Assembly: GCA_003343565.1 (NCBI GenBank)
Contig: QALA01000024.1
Coordinates: 1-30,769, forward strand
Direction of reading: 5' to 3'
Origin: Verrucomicrobiota bacterium
GTDB taxonomy: Bacteria; Verrucomicrobiota; Verrucomicrobiia; Opitutales; Intestinicryptomonadaceae
DNA: 30,769 nt
Below the pieces are notes generated by a model that was not told the DNA's origin, did no database searches, and saw nothing but the letters and a program-made list of their open reading frames with translations. The translations under genes and the position numbers were made by a program. Positions 8,664-16,205 of the stretch are shown one piece after another (the first letter of the stretch is position 1; each line of letters opens with the position of its first letter).

Positions 8664-8691
8664 CGCCCCGCTTCAAGGGGCGTTTTTTTTT
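8664..8691 (+). terminator. Rho-independent terminator of the small basic protein gene
   Basis: The stem is CGCCCC (8664-8669) against GGGGCG (8677-8682) with a 7-nt loop, followed by nine T residues (8683-8691). Confidence 0.88.
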
Positions 8692-9486
8692 GCTCTGCCG
8701 CGCGACTTCAAAATGCGGCCAAAGTTTGCGGGAAACGCGCGTAAGAAAATGAATCTCCGCAATCCCCACAATTTACATTTGCGCAAAAAAAATCGCGCTT
8801 CCCGTGCGGCTTGCGCCGCGCCGACAAACCGCGCAAAACGCCGCGCAGCAGCCCGCGCGAGACTCGCATAACCGCCTACACAACAGCCCGCGCCGGCGTC
8901 TGTATAGCCACCCGCGCAACAGCCTAACACGGGTGTCCCGCGTAAATCCCCCCCTCCACGCCCACTCTTAGGAGCGTCTTTTTGCTCTGCCGCGCGACGC
9001 ATTGCATTTTGCATTCCCACACGGCGATGCAGGCAAAAAATATAGGCATCGCACGCCGCCCCATTTGCCCAAGCCCCCTCCCCCTCCGCAAACCGCGCAA
9101 AAACGATGCAAGCTATGCAATATCCGCCAACTTGACGGTATTCGACGTTTGCCCATAACCGCTTAACGGACATCTTTTGTTGCCAACACTCCTGCGCCGA
9201 CAGTCCGCAAAACTTTAAACTCGCGGCCTATCCCGTTTTTCCCATCTCGCAACATTTTGCAAAAAGCGCGAATCCGTCCCATAAAAAATCAAACATCAAA
9301 ATCCTTTCCTCCGGCAATCCGAACTCCGAAACGCCATTTGAATTTTTATCTTAAAAAAAACAATTTCCCCGCCAACACGCACGGCACAAAATAAATTTTC
9401 CAAACCCCGCCGCGCCCTTCCCCTTCCCACACCGGCGCCGCAATAGAAACCGACACAGTCTACGCCCCCGCTGCGGCCGTACAAAT
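8692..9486. other. Long GC-rich spacer without a convincing gene
   Basis: About 800 nt separate the small gene from the permease. Long open frames exist on the minus strand (for example 8673-9173), but their products are Cys/Ala/Arg-rich with no ribosome site, as expected from GC-rich non-coding DNA. Visible structure: a 20-nt direct repeat (8687-8706 and 8979-8998), an inverted repeat CACCCG/CGGGTG at 8909-8935, and degenerate copies of a CAACAGCC-type word at 8881 and 8917. A minus-strand ribosome site also stands ahead of a 22-codon frame (9228-9296). Confidence 0.5.
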
Positions 9487-9505
9487 CCGGCCGCAAGAAG
9501 GCCGG
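9487..9505 (-). terminator. Possible weak terminator hairpin after the permease gene
   Basis: Perfect 6-bp stem CCGGCC/GGCCGG (9487-9492 with 9500-9505), 26 nt beyond the permease stop. On the minus strand it is followed only by ATTTGT rather than a true T-run, so termination efficiency is doubtful. Confidence 0.4.
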
Positions 9506-9530
9506 CTCGCAAAAAGGACGCAAACGAAAC

Positions 9531-10331
9531 CTAAAAGAATAATACTATCGCCGAAAGAAGCGCGGCCGCCGTGACGAAGGCGCGAAAAGCCTTCTCCGGA
9601 AGCTTTTTCACAAACCATATTCCGAACAGCGCGCCGGCGAGTATGAACGGAATGCCGGCCGCGCCAACCGCAAGGGAGTGCGCAGATATATTGTCCCACG
9701 CAAAATATTGCACCGGCAGCTTCAGGTAATTTACCGTCAGAAAAAACCACGCGTTAGTCCCCACGAAGTTCAACTTGGGAAGGCGCATTGACAACAAGTA
9801 AACAGCCATGACCGCGCCGGCCGCGTTGCCTATCATGGTAGTAAAACCTCCAAGCAGGCCGAATAGGGCCGAAAACCACCACTTGCCGCACGCCGGATTC
9901 TCCCGCGCGCCCCGCTCGAAGAACATGACGGCAAGTCCCGCGATGATGCATATGCCCATCAGGTTTTTAAACCATGCCGGATCTATCGCCCTGTCGACTG
10001 CCAACGCCACAAAAAATCCCGCAACCGCGCTCGGCAGAAGCCTGGCTACATACTTCCATTCGGCATTGCGGCGATAGTACAAAACCGCAACCAAATCCGC
10101 AAAACAAAGCATGGGAAGAATCACCCCCGTAGACTCCTTTGCCCCGAATGCGACAGCCATCATGGGAATCGAAACCATGTTGACCGCCTGCATTCCCGTC
10201 TTAGACATGCCGATCAACAGCGCGCACAAAGCCAGAGCGGCCGCCTGAAACGGGGAATCGAACAACGTTGTAATCGAATTTAACACGGGAAATACGGAGA
10301 AAATGCGGCGGTTAAAAAAACGGGGCGACAT
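9531..10331 (-). CDS. TauE/SafE-family membrane permease (sulfite/anion exporter type)
   Basis: This 266-residue protein is strongly hydrophobic, with about seven to eight membrane segments. It has the two-repeat layout of the TauE/SafE (formerly DUF81) family. The first repeat begins near residues 30-55 with Gly-Met-Ser-Lys-Thr-Gly before a Pro-Met pair. The second begins near residue 160 with Gly-Gly-Phe-Thr-Thr-Met-Ile-Gly-Asn-Ala-Ala-Gly, the family's signature loop. The length is normal. Family members export sulfite, sulfoacetate and other organosulfur anions, but many are uncharacterised, so the substrate is unknown. ATG 10331 has a GGGA about 10 nt upstream. It is divergent from the DUF362/polyferredoxin pair, with about 400 nt between the starts. 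No sulfonate-degrading gene sits next to it. Confidence 0.85.
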   Translation of the reverse strand: MSPRFFNRRIFSVFPVLNSITTLFDSPFQAAALALCALLIGMSKTGMQAVNMVSIPMMAVAFGAKESTGVILPMLCFADLVAVLYYRRNAEWKYVARLLPSAVAGFFVALAVDRAIDPAWFKNLMGICIIAGLAVMFFERGARENPACGKWWFSALFGLLGGFTTMIGNAAGAVMAVYLLSMRLPKLNFVGTNAWFFLTVNYLKLPVQYFAWDNISAHSLAVGAAGIPFILAGALFGIWFVKKLPEKAFRAFVTAAALLSAIVLFF

Positions 10332-10657
10332 TTTTTACATTCCCACGGAAACAATCAAAGCATTTTTGCGTTTATTTTTTAAGAAAACCGAAAAAAAATC
10401 TCCCGCGTTTAAAAGGCGACAAGCCTCGCGCATCTGACGACAAATTTTGCATATCAATAGAAGAGGGCGAAACCGCCCGCGCAAAAACGGCTTTCCCTTC
10501 GAGCGGAAGCGAAGCGAAAAAATCCCTTTCGCCCACGGGAAAGTCCGCGCGCATTCCGGAGGGGCCAATTCAACCCCGAACTGCTCGATAACATTTTTAC
10601 CAAGATAAAACGAAAAAATACGCCCGATAGGCCGGCCACTGAAGACTTGAAAACGTC
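10332..10657. other. Divergent spacer before the DUF362 operon
   Basis: No supportable gene. A short hairpin (GGGCG, 4-nt loop, CGCCC at 10465-10478) and an inverted repeat AAGAC/GTCTT (10642-10659) are visible. The latter runs into the promoter of the plus-strand operon. Confidence 0.45.
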
Positions 10658-10685
10658 TTGACTCAAGGCGATGCCGATTTATTAT
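10658..10685 (+). promoter_or_regulatory. Sigma-70-type promoter of the DUF362/polyferredoxin operon, with overlapping palindrome
   Basis: The -35 box is TTGACT (10658-10663). After a 16-nt spacer comes TATTAT (10680-10685), a 5-of-6 match to the -10 consensus. The -35 box lies inside the palindrome CTTGACTCAAG (10657-10667), which could be a repressor site. The first ATG of the operon is about 48 nt downstream of the -10 box. Confidence 0.6.
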
Positions 10686-10733
10686 ATAAAAAAATTTTCC
10701 GAAAAGACATCACAATCCAAAAAGGGGATTCAC

Positions 10734-11681
10734 ATGAAAAGAAGAGATTTTGTAAAGGCGGCGGCCGCGTCCGCGGCGGCGCTTCCGTTTTCCGACTCTC
10801 TCGCGGCTCCCGCAAATGCGGTGCAAGGCGGGGAGCAGCTGGACTTCGTCGCGCTCTACGGCGGCGAACCGGCCGAGATGTTCCGCAGGGGAATAGCCGA
10901 AATGGGGGGAATGAAAAGATTTGTAAAGAAGGGGCAGACCGTAGTTCTAAAGCCGAATATCGGCTGGGACAAGCCTCCGGAAATGGGCTCGAACACCAAT
11001 CCGGAGCTCATGCGCGCGGTGACGCAGGCCTGCTTTGAGGCCGGCGCAAAGGAGGTTCTATGTTTCGACCACACGTGCGGAACGGACTGGGAATACCGTT
11101 ATAAAGTCAGCGGAATAAAAGACGCCGTGGAGAGCGCGGGGGGCAAGATGCTGCCCTCCGGAAGCGACTCCATGTACGTCGATTGCGACCTCCCCAAGAG
11201 CGCGATTCTAAAGCGCGCCAAAGTGTTCAGGCACGCGGTCAATCCCGACGTATTCATAAACATTCCCGTCCTTAAGCACCACAGCGGCGCAAAGATTACG
11301 GCCGCCATGAAGAACTTTATGGGCTGCGTGCTGGACAGGCGATGGTGGCACAGCCACAACATGCCGCAGTGCATAGCCGATTACGCCGCGTGGCAAAAGG
11401 TCGATTTGAACATAATCGACGCCTATCGGGTCATGCTGGAATACGGTCCGATAGGCCGTTCGCCCCGGTACGCCCCGGTGGCGAAATACCAGATAATCTC
11501 AACCGACATCGTGGCCGCGGACGCGGCTGCGACGAGGATTTTCGCAAGCCTTTCAAAACGCTTTAAAATGGGCCAGCCCTACGAGGTGTCGGACATAGAC
11601 TACATCGCGCTGGCCGAAGCTCACAAAATCGGGACTTCCGACTTGGGAAAACTGAGGACAAAAAACATCTCGCTTGCGTGA
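10734..11681 (+). CDS. Tat-exported DUF362-domain protein
   Basis: This 315-residue protein starts at ATG 10734 with AGGGGA 6 nt upstream. An in-frame earlier ATG (10671) would only add a tail before the signal. The N-terminus is a twin-arginine signal (Lys-Arg-Arg-Asp-Phe-Val-Lys followed by an Ala-rich core and Ala-X-Ala near residue 29), so it is exported folded. The body matches DUF362: Lys-Pro-Asn-Ile-Gly-Trp near residue 80, an Asn-Thr-Asn-Pro-Glu segment, Asn-Ile-Pro-Val-Leu-Lys-His-His, and Ala-Met-Lys-Asn-Phe-Met-Gly. No four-cysteine iron-sulfur motif is present, unlike DUF362 proteins fused to ferredoxins. In this locus the clusters lie in the next gene, 25 nt downstream, so the two probably work as an exported redox pair. 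The biochemical role of DUF362 is unsettled. Confidence 0.85.
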   Translation: MKRRDFVKAAAASAAALPFSDSLAAPANAVQGGEQLDFVALYGGEPAEMFRRGIAEMGGMKRFVKKGQTVVLKPNIGWDKPPEMGSNTNPELMRAVTQACFEAGAKEVLCFDHTCGTDWEYRYKVSGIKDAVESAGGKMLPSGSDSMYVDCDLPKSAILKRAKVFRHAVNPDVFINIPVLKHHSGAKITAAMKNFMGCVLDRRWWHSHNMPQCIADYAAWQKVDLNIIDAYRVMLEYGPIGRSPRYAPVAKYQIISTDIVAADAAATRIFASLSKRFKMGQPYEVSDIDYIALAEAHKIGTSDLGKLRTKNISLA

Positions 11682-11706
11682 CGCAGGCCGGAAAGCGGGA
11701 AGACGT

Positions 11707-13671
11707 ATGCGCAAATTTTTCATTTCCGCGCGCATGTTGAGGATTGCGGCGTCTGTCGCCGTGTTCTGCCTTATCGGAGCGCAGTTTTTCGACATCTACC
11801 ACAAGCTGCCCAAGCCGTACTGGATATACAATCCCACAAACATGCAATTCATGCCCTCCCTGCTTGAGATGCTCGGAGGGGCGGGAGTTTTGGCGGGAGC
11901 GGCGTTCGTCTCATTTTCGGCGTGCGCGCTGATATTCGGGCGAGCGTACTGCTCGTGTTTCTGCCCGTTCGGAATTTTGATGGACGCGCTGCGCAGAATT
12001 TCGGTCGCGGCTTCAAAACTGCCGTTTTTAAGGGCGACGCGCGCGGGAAAGACGCTGTCGTCGTCCGAAAACCTGCGCTTTGCAAAGGCGGCCGTCGCTG
12101 TGCGGGCGGCGTTTTTGACATTGGCTTGCGCCCTCATTGCGGCGGGGTTTTCCGGACTGCTCGGATTTATAGATCCGTATTCGCTGTTCGGAAAAATCAT
12201 GGGCGGATTTTTCCGGCCGGCGCTCGCCGAAACCGCAAACGCGGCCTCCGCCGCGCTGGCCGCGCGTGAGGCGTACTGGCTTCCCGCCGTCGACGGAAAC
12301 CCGGCAGTTTCGATTTGGGCGTTTTCGCTCGCGCTGGCGATACTCGCGCTGACTTGGTGCGCCTCCGCCCTCCGCGCAAGGCTGTACTGTAACACGATCT
12401 GCCCGGTCGGGGCGTGGCTTGGGCTGCTTTCAAAACTCTCCGTTTTCAAAATCGCAATAGACGCAAACGCATGCGTCAAGTGCGGCCTCTGCGAACGCTC
12501 CTGCAAAGCCCAATGCATAGACGCAAAAAACGGAAAGTTGGATTTTACGCGCTGCGTGCTCTGCTTCAACTGCGCGAAAAAATGCCGAAAGAACGCCGTT
12601 GTCGTGCGCCTTGCAAGCCCGCTCGCAAAGCTCCTAAAACGGCCGGGCTCCGAAAGCGCGAACGCGGCCGAGGCGGACAAGGCGAAAAAATCGAAGGGCG
12701 CATTCGGGGCAAAATTCGCCGCGGGCGGAAACGGCGCCCCAAATGCAAAGGCCTTCGCGAATGCGGGCGGAGCATTTATCGCAAAAGCCTCCGCAAGCGG
12801 GGGCGACATCTCAAGCGCGATCCTCTCCGCAGCCGCCGACGCGCCGTCGACTCCGAACGCGCCCAAAGGGAGCCGCGGGAAAAGTTCTTTCGCCGTTTCG
12901 GCCTCGCGCAGAAAATTTGCGGCGGCGCTCGCAGCGTTTGCGGCATGGATTCCTCTCGGCGCGACAGGCGTAAACCGGCGCATGCGGCGAAGGAATCGCG
13001 GGGAGTTTAAAGTCGATGCGGACGCATCGCCGTTCGGAGTCGCCGGAAACAGGCCCGACAAGCGGCTCGGCGTGCCGGCAGGCGCGCAAAGCCTGAAAAA
13101 CTTTTCGGAAAAATGCACCGGCTGCCAGATATGCGCGGCCGCGTGCAAGGCCAACATTCTCAAGCCGTCGCTCTTGGAGTGGGGACTGTCCGGGCTCATG
13201 CAGCCGTACATGGACTTCACCGACGGATACTGCCTCTACACCTGCCACGCGTGCACAAAGGCCTGCCCCACGGGCGCGATAAAATTCTTAAGCGGGCGCG
13301 AAAAAAAGAAGGTCAAAATCGGAACGGCAAAATTCAAGCCCTCGCTGTGCGTCGTAAAGACCGACGGAACAGACTGCGCGGCCTGCGCGGAACACTGCCC
13401 CGTCCAGGCGATAGAGATGGTGCCCTTTAACACGGAGCGCAAGTCGGCCCAGTTCATACCGCACGTTCACGAGGAAGTCTGCATAGGCTGCGGCGCATGC
13501 GAATACATATGTCCGGTTCGCCCGCACCGCGCGATAGTCGTGCAGGGCCTGTCCGAACATCGGAAGGCCAAGGAGTGGAACGACTCCATGCGAATCTACA
13601 AACTCCCGTCGAGAAGCGCCCCCGCAAATTCCGCCCCCGCGCCCGCGCCGGACAATCCGTTCCCCTTCTGA
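11707..13671 (+). CDS. Fused NapH-like membrane and NapG-like polyferredoxin
   Basis: I use ATG 11707 (GGGA about 6 nt upstream), giving 654 residues; the frame extends back to a TTG overlapping the previous stop. The N-terminal half has about four membrane segments with the paired Cys-X3-Cys-Pro motifs typical of NapH/RdxA-type proteins, then two Cys-X2-Cys-X2-Cys-X3-Cys clusters. An Ala/Gly/Lys-rich linker of about 100 residues follows. At residues 400-404 a second translocation-like motif appears (Ser-Arg-Arg-Lys-Phe plus an Ala-rich hydrophobic stretch). The C-terminal half then carries about four more 4Fe-4S motifs in the NapG/MauM arrangement, ending in a Pro/Ala-rich tail. The whole looks like NapH and NapG in one chain. 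The role is probably quinol-linked electron transfer across the membrane to a periplasmic partner such as the DUF362 protein. No nitrate reductase is nearby. Confidence 0.85.
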   Translation: MRKFFISARMLRIAASVAVFCLIGAQFFDIYHKLPKPYWIYNPTNMQFMPSLLEMLGGAGVLAGAAFVSFSACALIFGRAYCSCFCPFGILMDALRRISVAASKLPFLRATRAGKTLSSSENLRFAKAAVAVRAAFLTLACALIAAGFSGLLGFIDPYSLFGKIMGGFFRPALAETANAASAALAAREAYWLPAVDGNPAVSIWAFSLALAILALTWCASALRARLYCNTICPVGAWLGLLSKLSVFKIAIDANACVKCGLCERSCKAQCIDAKNGKLDFTRCVLCFNCAKKCRKNAVVVRLASPLAKLLKRPGSESANAAEADKAKKSKGAFGAKFAAGGNGAPNAKAFANAGGAFIAKASASGGDISSAILSAAADAPSTPNAPKGSRGKSSFAVSASRRKFAAALAAFAAWIPLGATGVNRRMRRRNRGEFKVDADASPFGVAGNRPDKRLGVPAGAQSLKNFSEKCTGCQICAAACKANILKPSLLEWGLSGLMQPYMDFTDGYCLYTCHACTKACPTGAIKFLSGREKKKVKIGTAKFKPSLCVVKTDGTDCAACAEHCPVQAIEMVPFNTERKSAQFIPHVHEEVCIGCGACEYICPVRPHRAIVVQGLSEHRKAKEWNDSMRIYKLPSRSAPANSAPAPAPDNPFPF

Positions 13672-13994
13672 CAACCATAGCGGAGCCGCAACGCCTTGCG
13701 CTTCCGGCGGCCATAGCGGCCAAACATGATATTGCGCTTCAGCCGGCAGATTCAAGACTTCGCACAAACGGGATTCAAACGCATTCGCTTCGCAAGGCAT
13801 GCGGCGGCGCTATGCAATTTGCAAAAATTGCAAGCGGCAGAAACTTTTTGGAAAACATTCGGCGGCATTCGCGCGGAACAAATATAGTCTACATTTTTAG
13901 GCATGTCAAAAATTCTTGATAATGCCGCCGTTCCGACTTACAAAAATATTAAGGTTCGGGAAGTCCAACTCTTAAAACTCCGGGAAAAAAACCA
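13672..13994. other. Spacer between polyferredoxin and GH99-like gene
   Basis: No gene seen. A perfect 8-bp hairpin, TGCAATTT with loop GCAA and AAATTGCA, occupies 13813-13832. A possible promoter lies at 13916-13944. Confidence 0.5.
13916..13944 (+). promoter_or_regulatory. Putative promoter of the GH99-like/esterase gene
   Basis: TTGATA (13916-13921), a 17-nt spacer and TACAAA (13939-13944) lie about 50 nt ahead of the start codon. The -10 box matches only 4 of 6 positions. Confidence 0.4.
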
Positions 13995-16097
13995 ATGAAA
14001 AATGCAATATTTTCGCTTATCAAGCCGTCAATAATCGCGCTGTGCGCGCTTCTGAGCGCGCACGCCTCTGCGTATGAGCCGCCGAAAGACGCCGCAAAAA
14101 AGGGCGGAAACATAGAATTGGCGATGGTGTATTATCCGCACTGGTTCGCCTCCCCGATTGAGGCGCAGTTCAAATCCGACGGCTGGTGCGAGTACTCCCT
14201 GCTCAAGAGCGCAAAGAAAAAATTTGAAACCCACCGCCAGCCTAAAATTCCCTACGCCTATTTCGACAGCGCAAATCCGAAAGACGTCGAAAAGGAAATC
14301 GCCCTTGCCGCCGGAGCCGGCGTGGACGTGTTTCTCTACTGCTGGTATTGGTACGAGGGCGTTATGAATCTTCAGGAGGGGCTGGAAAAGGGATTTCTCA
14401 AGGCCGGGAACAACTCCGACATAAAGTTCGCCCTCATGTGGGCAAACCACGATAGAAACGACCAATTCCGCCCTGAGTACCGAAAGCCCAGAAAGCTGTG
14501 GTTCGCCGCAAAGCACAGCGAGGCCGACACCCTGAAGGCCATGGACTACTGCATAAGCCATTATTTTAACAAGCCCAACTACTGGCGCGTCGGCGGGAAA
14601 ATCTACTTTGCCGTGTACCAGCCCATGCGGCTTGTCAAAGACCTCGGCGGGGCCGAAAACGTGCGGCGGCTCTTCGCGGCAATAGACCGCAAAATGGCGC
14701 AAGCCTCGCTGCCGCCGATTCACTGGGTGGGAATCGCAAGCGGCCCCCAACATGCCGAAGAGCTGAAGCGGGCGGGATTTTCGAGCCTCACGGACTACAA
14801 CCTACCCCCGCCCCACGGAGACATCGACTCCGACGGAAAAAAAGGCGGCATAATGCAGTATTCCCATTTGGCCGACTTGCATAGGCGGCACTGGGCCAAT
14901 ATGACGCGAAACTGTCCGCTCGTCAACCTGCCGGTCGTCACGCAGGGGTGGGACAGCACTCCGCGCTGCGTTCAGAGCGTAAAGTTTCCCTATCCGGTCG
15001 ACGAATATCCGTACAGGCCGGTGGTCGTCGAAAACACGCCCGACAAATTTGAGAGCCTGCTTGCCGACGCAAAAAAGCACGCCGAACAGGACGCGAAAAA
15101 GCCCTTCGCCGTGCTCGTCAACGCATGGAACGAATGGACCGAGGGCTGCGTCGTATTCCCCGAACGGCGCGACGGCATGGCCTATCTCGACGCCATATCC
15201 AGAACCTTCGGAACGCGCAATCCCGAAATAAAAACCTACCTCGACTTCTACACAAAGCGCGTGGAGCGCATACCCGCGCCCACATACTCCAACGTGAGAT
15301 ACGGCCCGCACCACAAGCAGTACGTCAATTTCTGGAAGGCCGAAAACGCGGGCGGCAAACCCGCCCCGACCGCCGTTTACATACACGGCGGCTCATGGAT
15401 TGAAAATTCGCCGGAGGACTCCCGCCTAAAGGCGCTCTTGGAAAAGTGCGCCGGCCGCGGAATCAACGTGGCCGCGGTGGAGTACAGATTTCTCGACGAC
15501 GCACGCGACGCCGGAATAACTCCGCCCGTAAAAGCTCCGCTCGAAGACGCCGCAAGCGCGATCGCGCTCATATGCAAGAAGGCGGAAGAATGGAATGTGG
15601 ACGTCTCCAGAATAGGCGTGATAGGCGGATCTGCAGGCGGCTGTTCCAGCCTGTACATAGCCTGCGCCTCCAATCCCGAAGGCGCGTCCGTAAAAATTCC
15701 CGGACTGCCGAAAATCAAGGCGGCCGGCGGAGCAATCGCGCAGACGTCGCTCGACCCCGCGCAAATGCGCTCATGGATACCGAATATCGCCTACGGGCAC
15801 GCCGCGTTCGGCGCGCGAAGCTTCGGCGAATGGCTCGGCGGCAGGGAGAAAACTCTCGGCCAAATAGAGACGTATTCCCCCTATGCGCTGTTGAAAAAGG
15901 GCGCGCCGAAAATCATACTGGGCTACCCCGTCGAGCCCGACTTCAAGAATCCGCCCAAAGACCCCGTTCACTCGTCGAATTTCGGCGCCATGTTCAAGCG
16001 CCGCTGCGACGAGCTCGGCGTGCCGTGCGAGCTCATTATCGGAAGCGGCTACTATCCGAAGATGTTGGACTCCTTCATCTGCGCCCTGAAGGAATAG
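13995..16097 (+). CDS. Secreted GH99-like (WbsX-type) domain fused to an alpha/beta-hydrolase domain
   Basis: The protein has 700 residues and a Sec signal peptide (hydrophobic core about 8-24, Ala-Ser-Ala before residue 27). Residues about 40-410 form a GH99-like/WbsX domain. They begin with Val-Tyr-Tyr-Pro-His-Trp-Phe, include Phe-Leu-Tyr-Cys-Trp-Tyr-Trp-Tyr and Leu-Met-Trp-Ala-Asn-His-Asp, and end with Asn-Ala-Trp-Asn-Glu-Trp-Thr-Glu-Gly. From about 455 an esterase-like alpha/beta hydrolase follows, with the oxyanion motif His-Gly-Gly-Ser (464-467), the nucleophile elbow Gly-Gly-Ser-Ala-Gly-Gly (Ser546) and a likely acid at Asp656. The usual histidine near the C-terminus is not found: Gly-Ser-Gly is followed by Tyr686. 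The architecture suggests glycan cleavage coupled to deacylation, perhaps on a mannose-type or acetylated polymer. The gene appears monocistronic. Confidence 0.82.
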   Translation: MKNAIFSLIKPSIIALCALLSAHASAYEPPKDAAKKGGNIELAMVYYPHWFASPIEAQFKSDGWCEYSLLKSAKKKFETHRQPKIPYAYFDSANPKDVEKEIALAAGAGVDVFLYCWYWYEGVMNLQEGLEKGFLKAGNNSDIKFALMWANHDRNDQFRPEYRKPRKLWFAAKHSEADTLKAMDYCISHYFNKPNYWRVGGKIYFAVYQPMRLVKDLGGAENVRRLFAAIDRKMAQASLPPIHWVGIASGPQHAEELKRAGFSSLTDYNLPPPHGDIDSDGKKGGIMQYSHLADLHRRHWANMTRNCPLVNLPVVTQGWDSTPRCVQSVKFPYPVDEYPYRPVVVENTPDKFESLLADAKKHAEQDAKKPFAVLVNAWNEWTEGCVVFPERRDGMAYLDAISRTFGTRNPEIKTYLDFYTKRVERIPAPTYSNVRYGPHHKQYVNFWKAENAGGKPAPTAVYIHGGSWIENSPEDSRLKALLEKCAGRGINVAAVEYRFLDDARDAGITPPVKAPLEDAASAIALICKKAEEWNVDVSRIGVIGGSAGGCSSLYIACASNPEGASVKIPGLPKIKAAGGAIAQTSLDPAQMRSWIPNIAYGHAAFGARSFGEWLGGREKTLGQIETYSPYALLKKGAPKIILGYPVEPDFKNPPKDPVHSSNFGAMFKRRCDELGVPCELIIGSGYYPKMLDSFICALKE

Positions 16098-16205
16098 TCC
16101 GCCGCCCTTCCCGCCCGCCGCCGAATGCGGCGCCGCCGGGCGGCAAAAGGCTTGCGCGCGAGCACCCGATTTTTTAGAGGGGACGCGGCGCCTTTCGCGG
16201 AGGCG

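Noticed and set aside
8673..9173. A 166-codon minus-strand frame in the spacer after the small basic gene
   Set aside because: The composition is Cys/Ala/Gly/Arg-rich and it overlaps a terminator and repeats. It has no ribosome site at its own ATG, and I see no domain.
10335..10568. A 77-codon minus-strand frame ending just before the permease start
   Set aside because: Arg/Phe-rich product with no ribosome site or recognisable motif. Chance frame in GC-rich DNA.
11796..13220. A 474-codon minus-strand frame opposite the polyferredoxin gene
   Set aside because: The plus-strand product has clear cysteine-cluster motifs. The opposite frame is Ala/Pro/Ser-rich shadow coding caused by high GC.
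16098..16205. GC-rich inverted repeat after the GH99-like gene as a bidirectional terminator
   Set aside because: The stem is interrupted and there is no T-run on either strand, so I cannot support termination.
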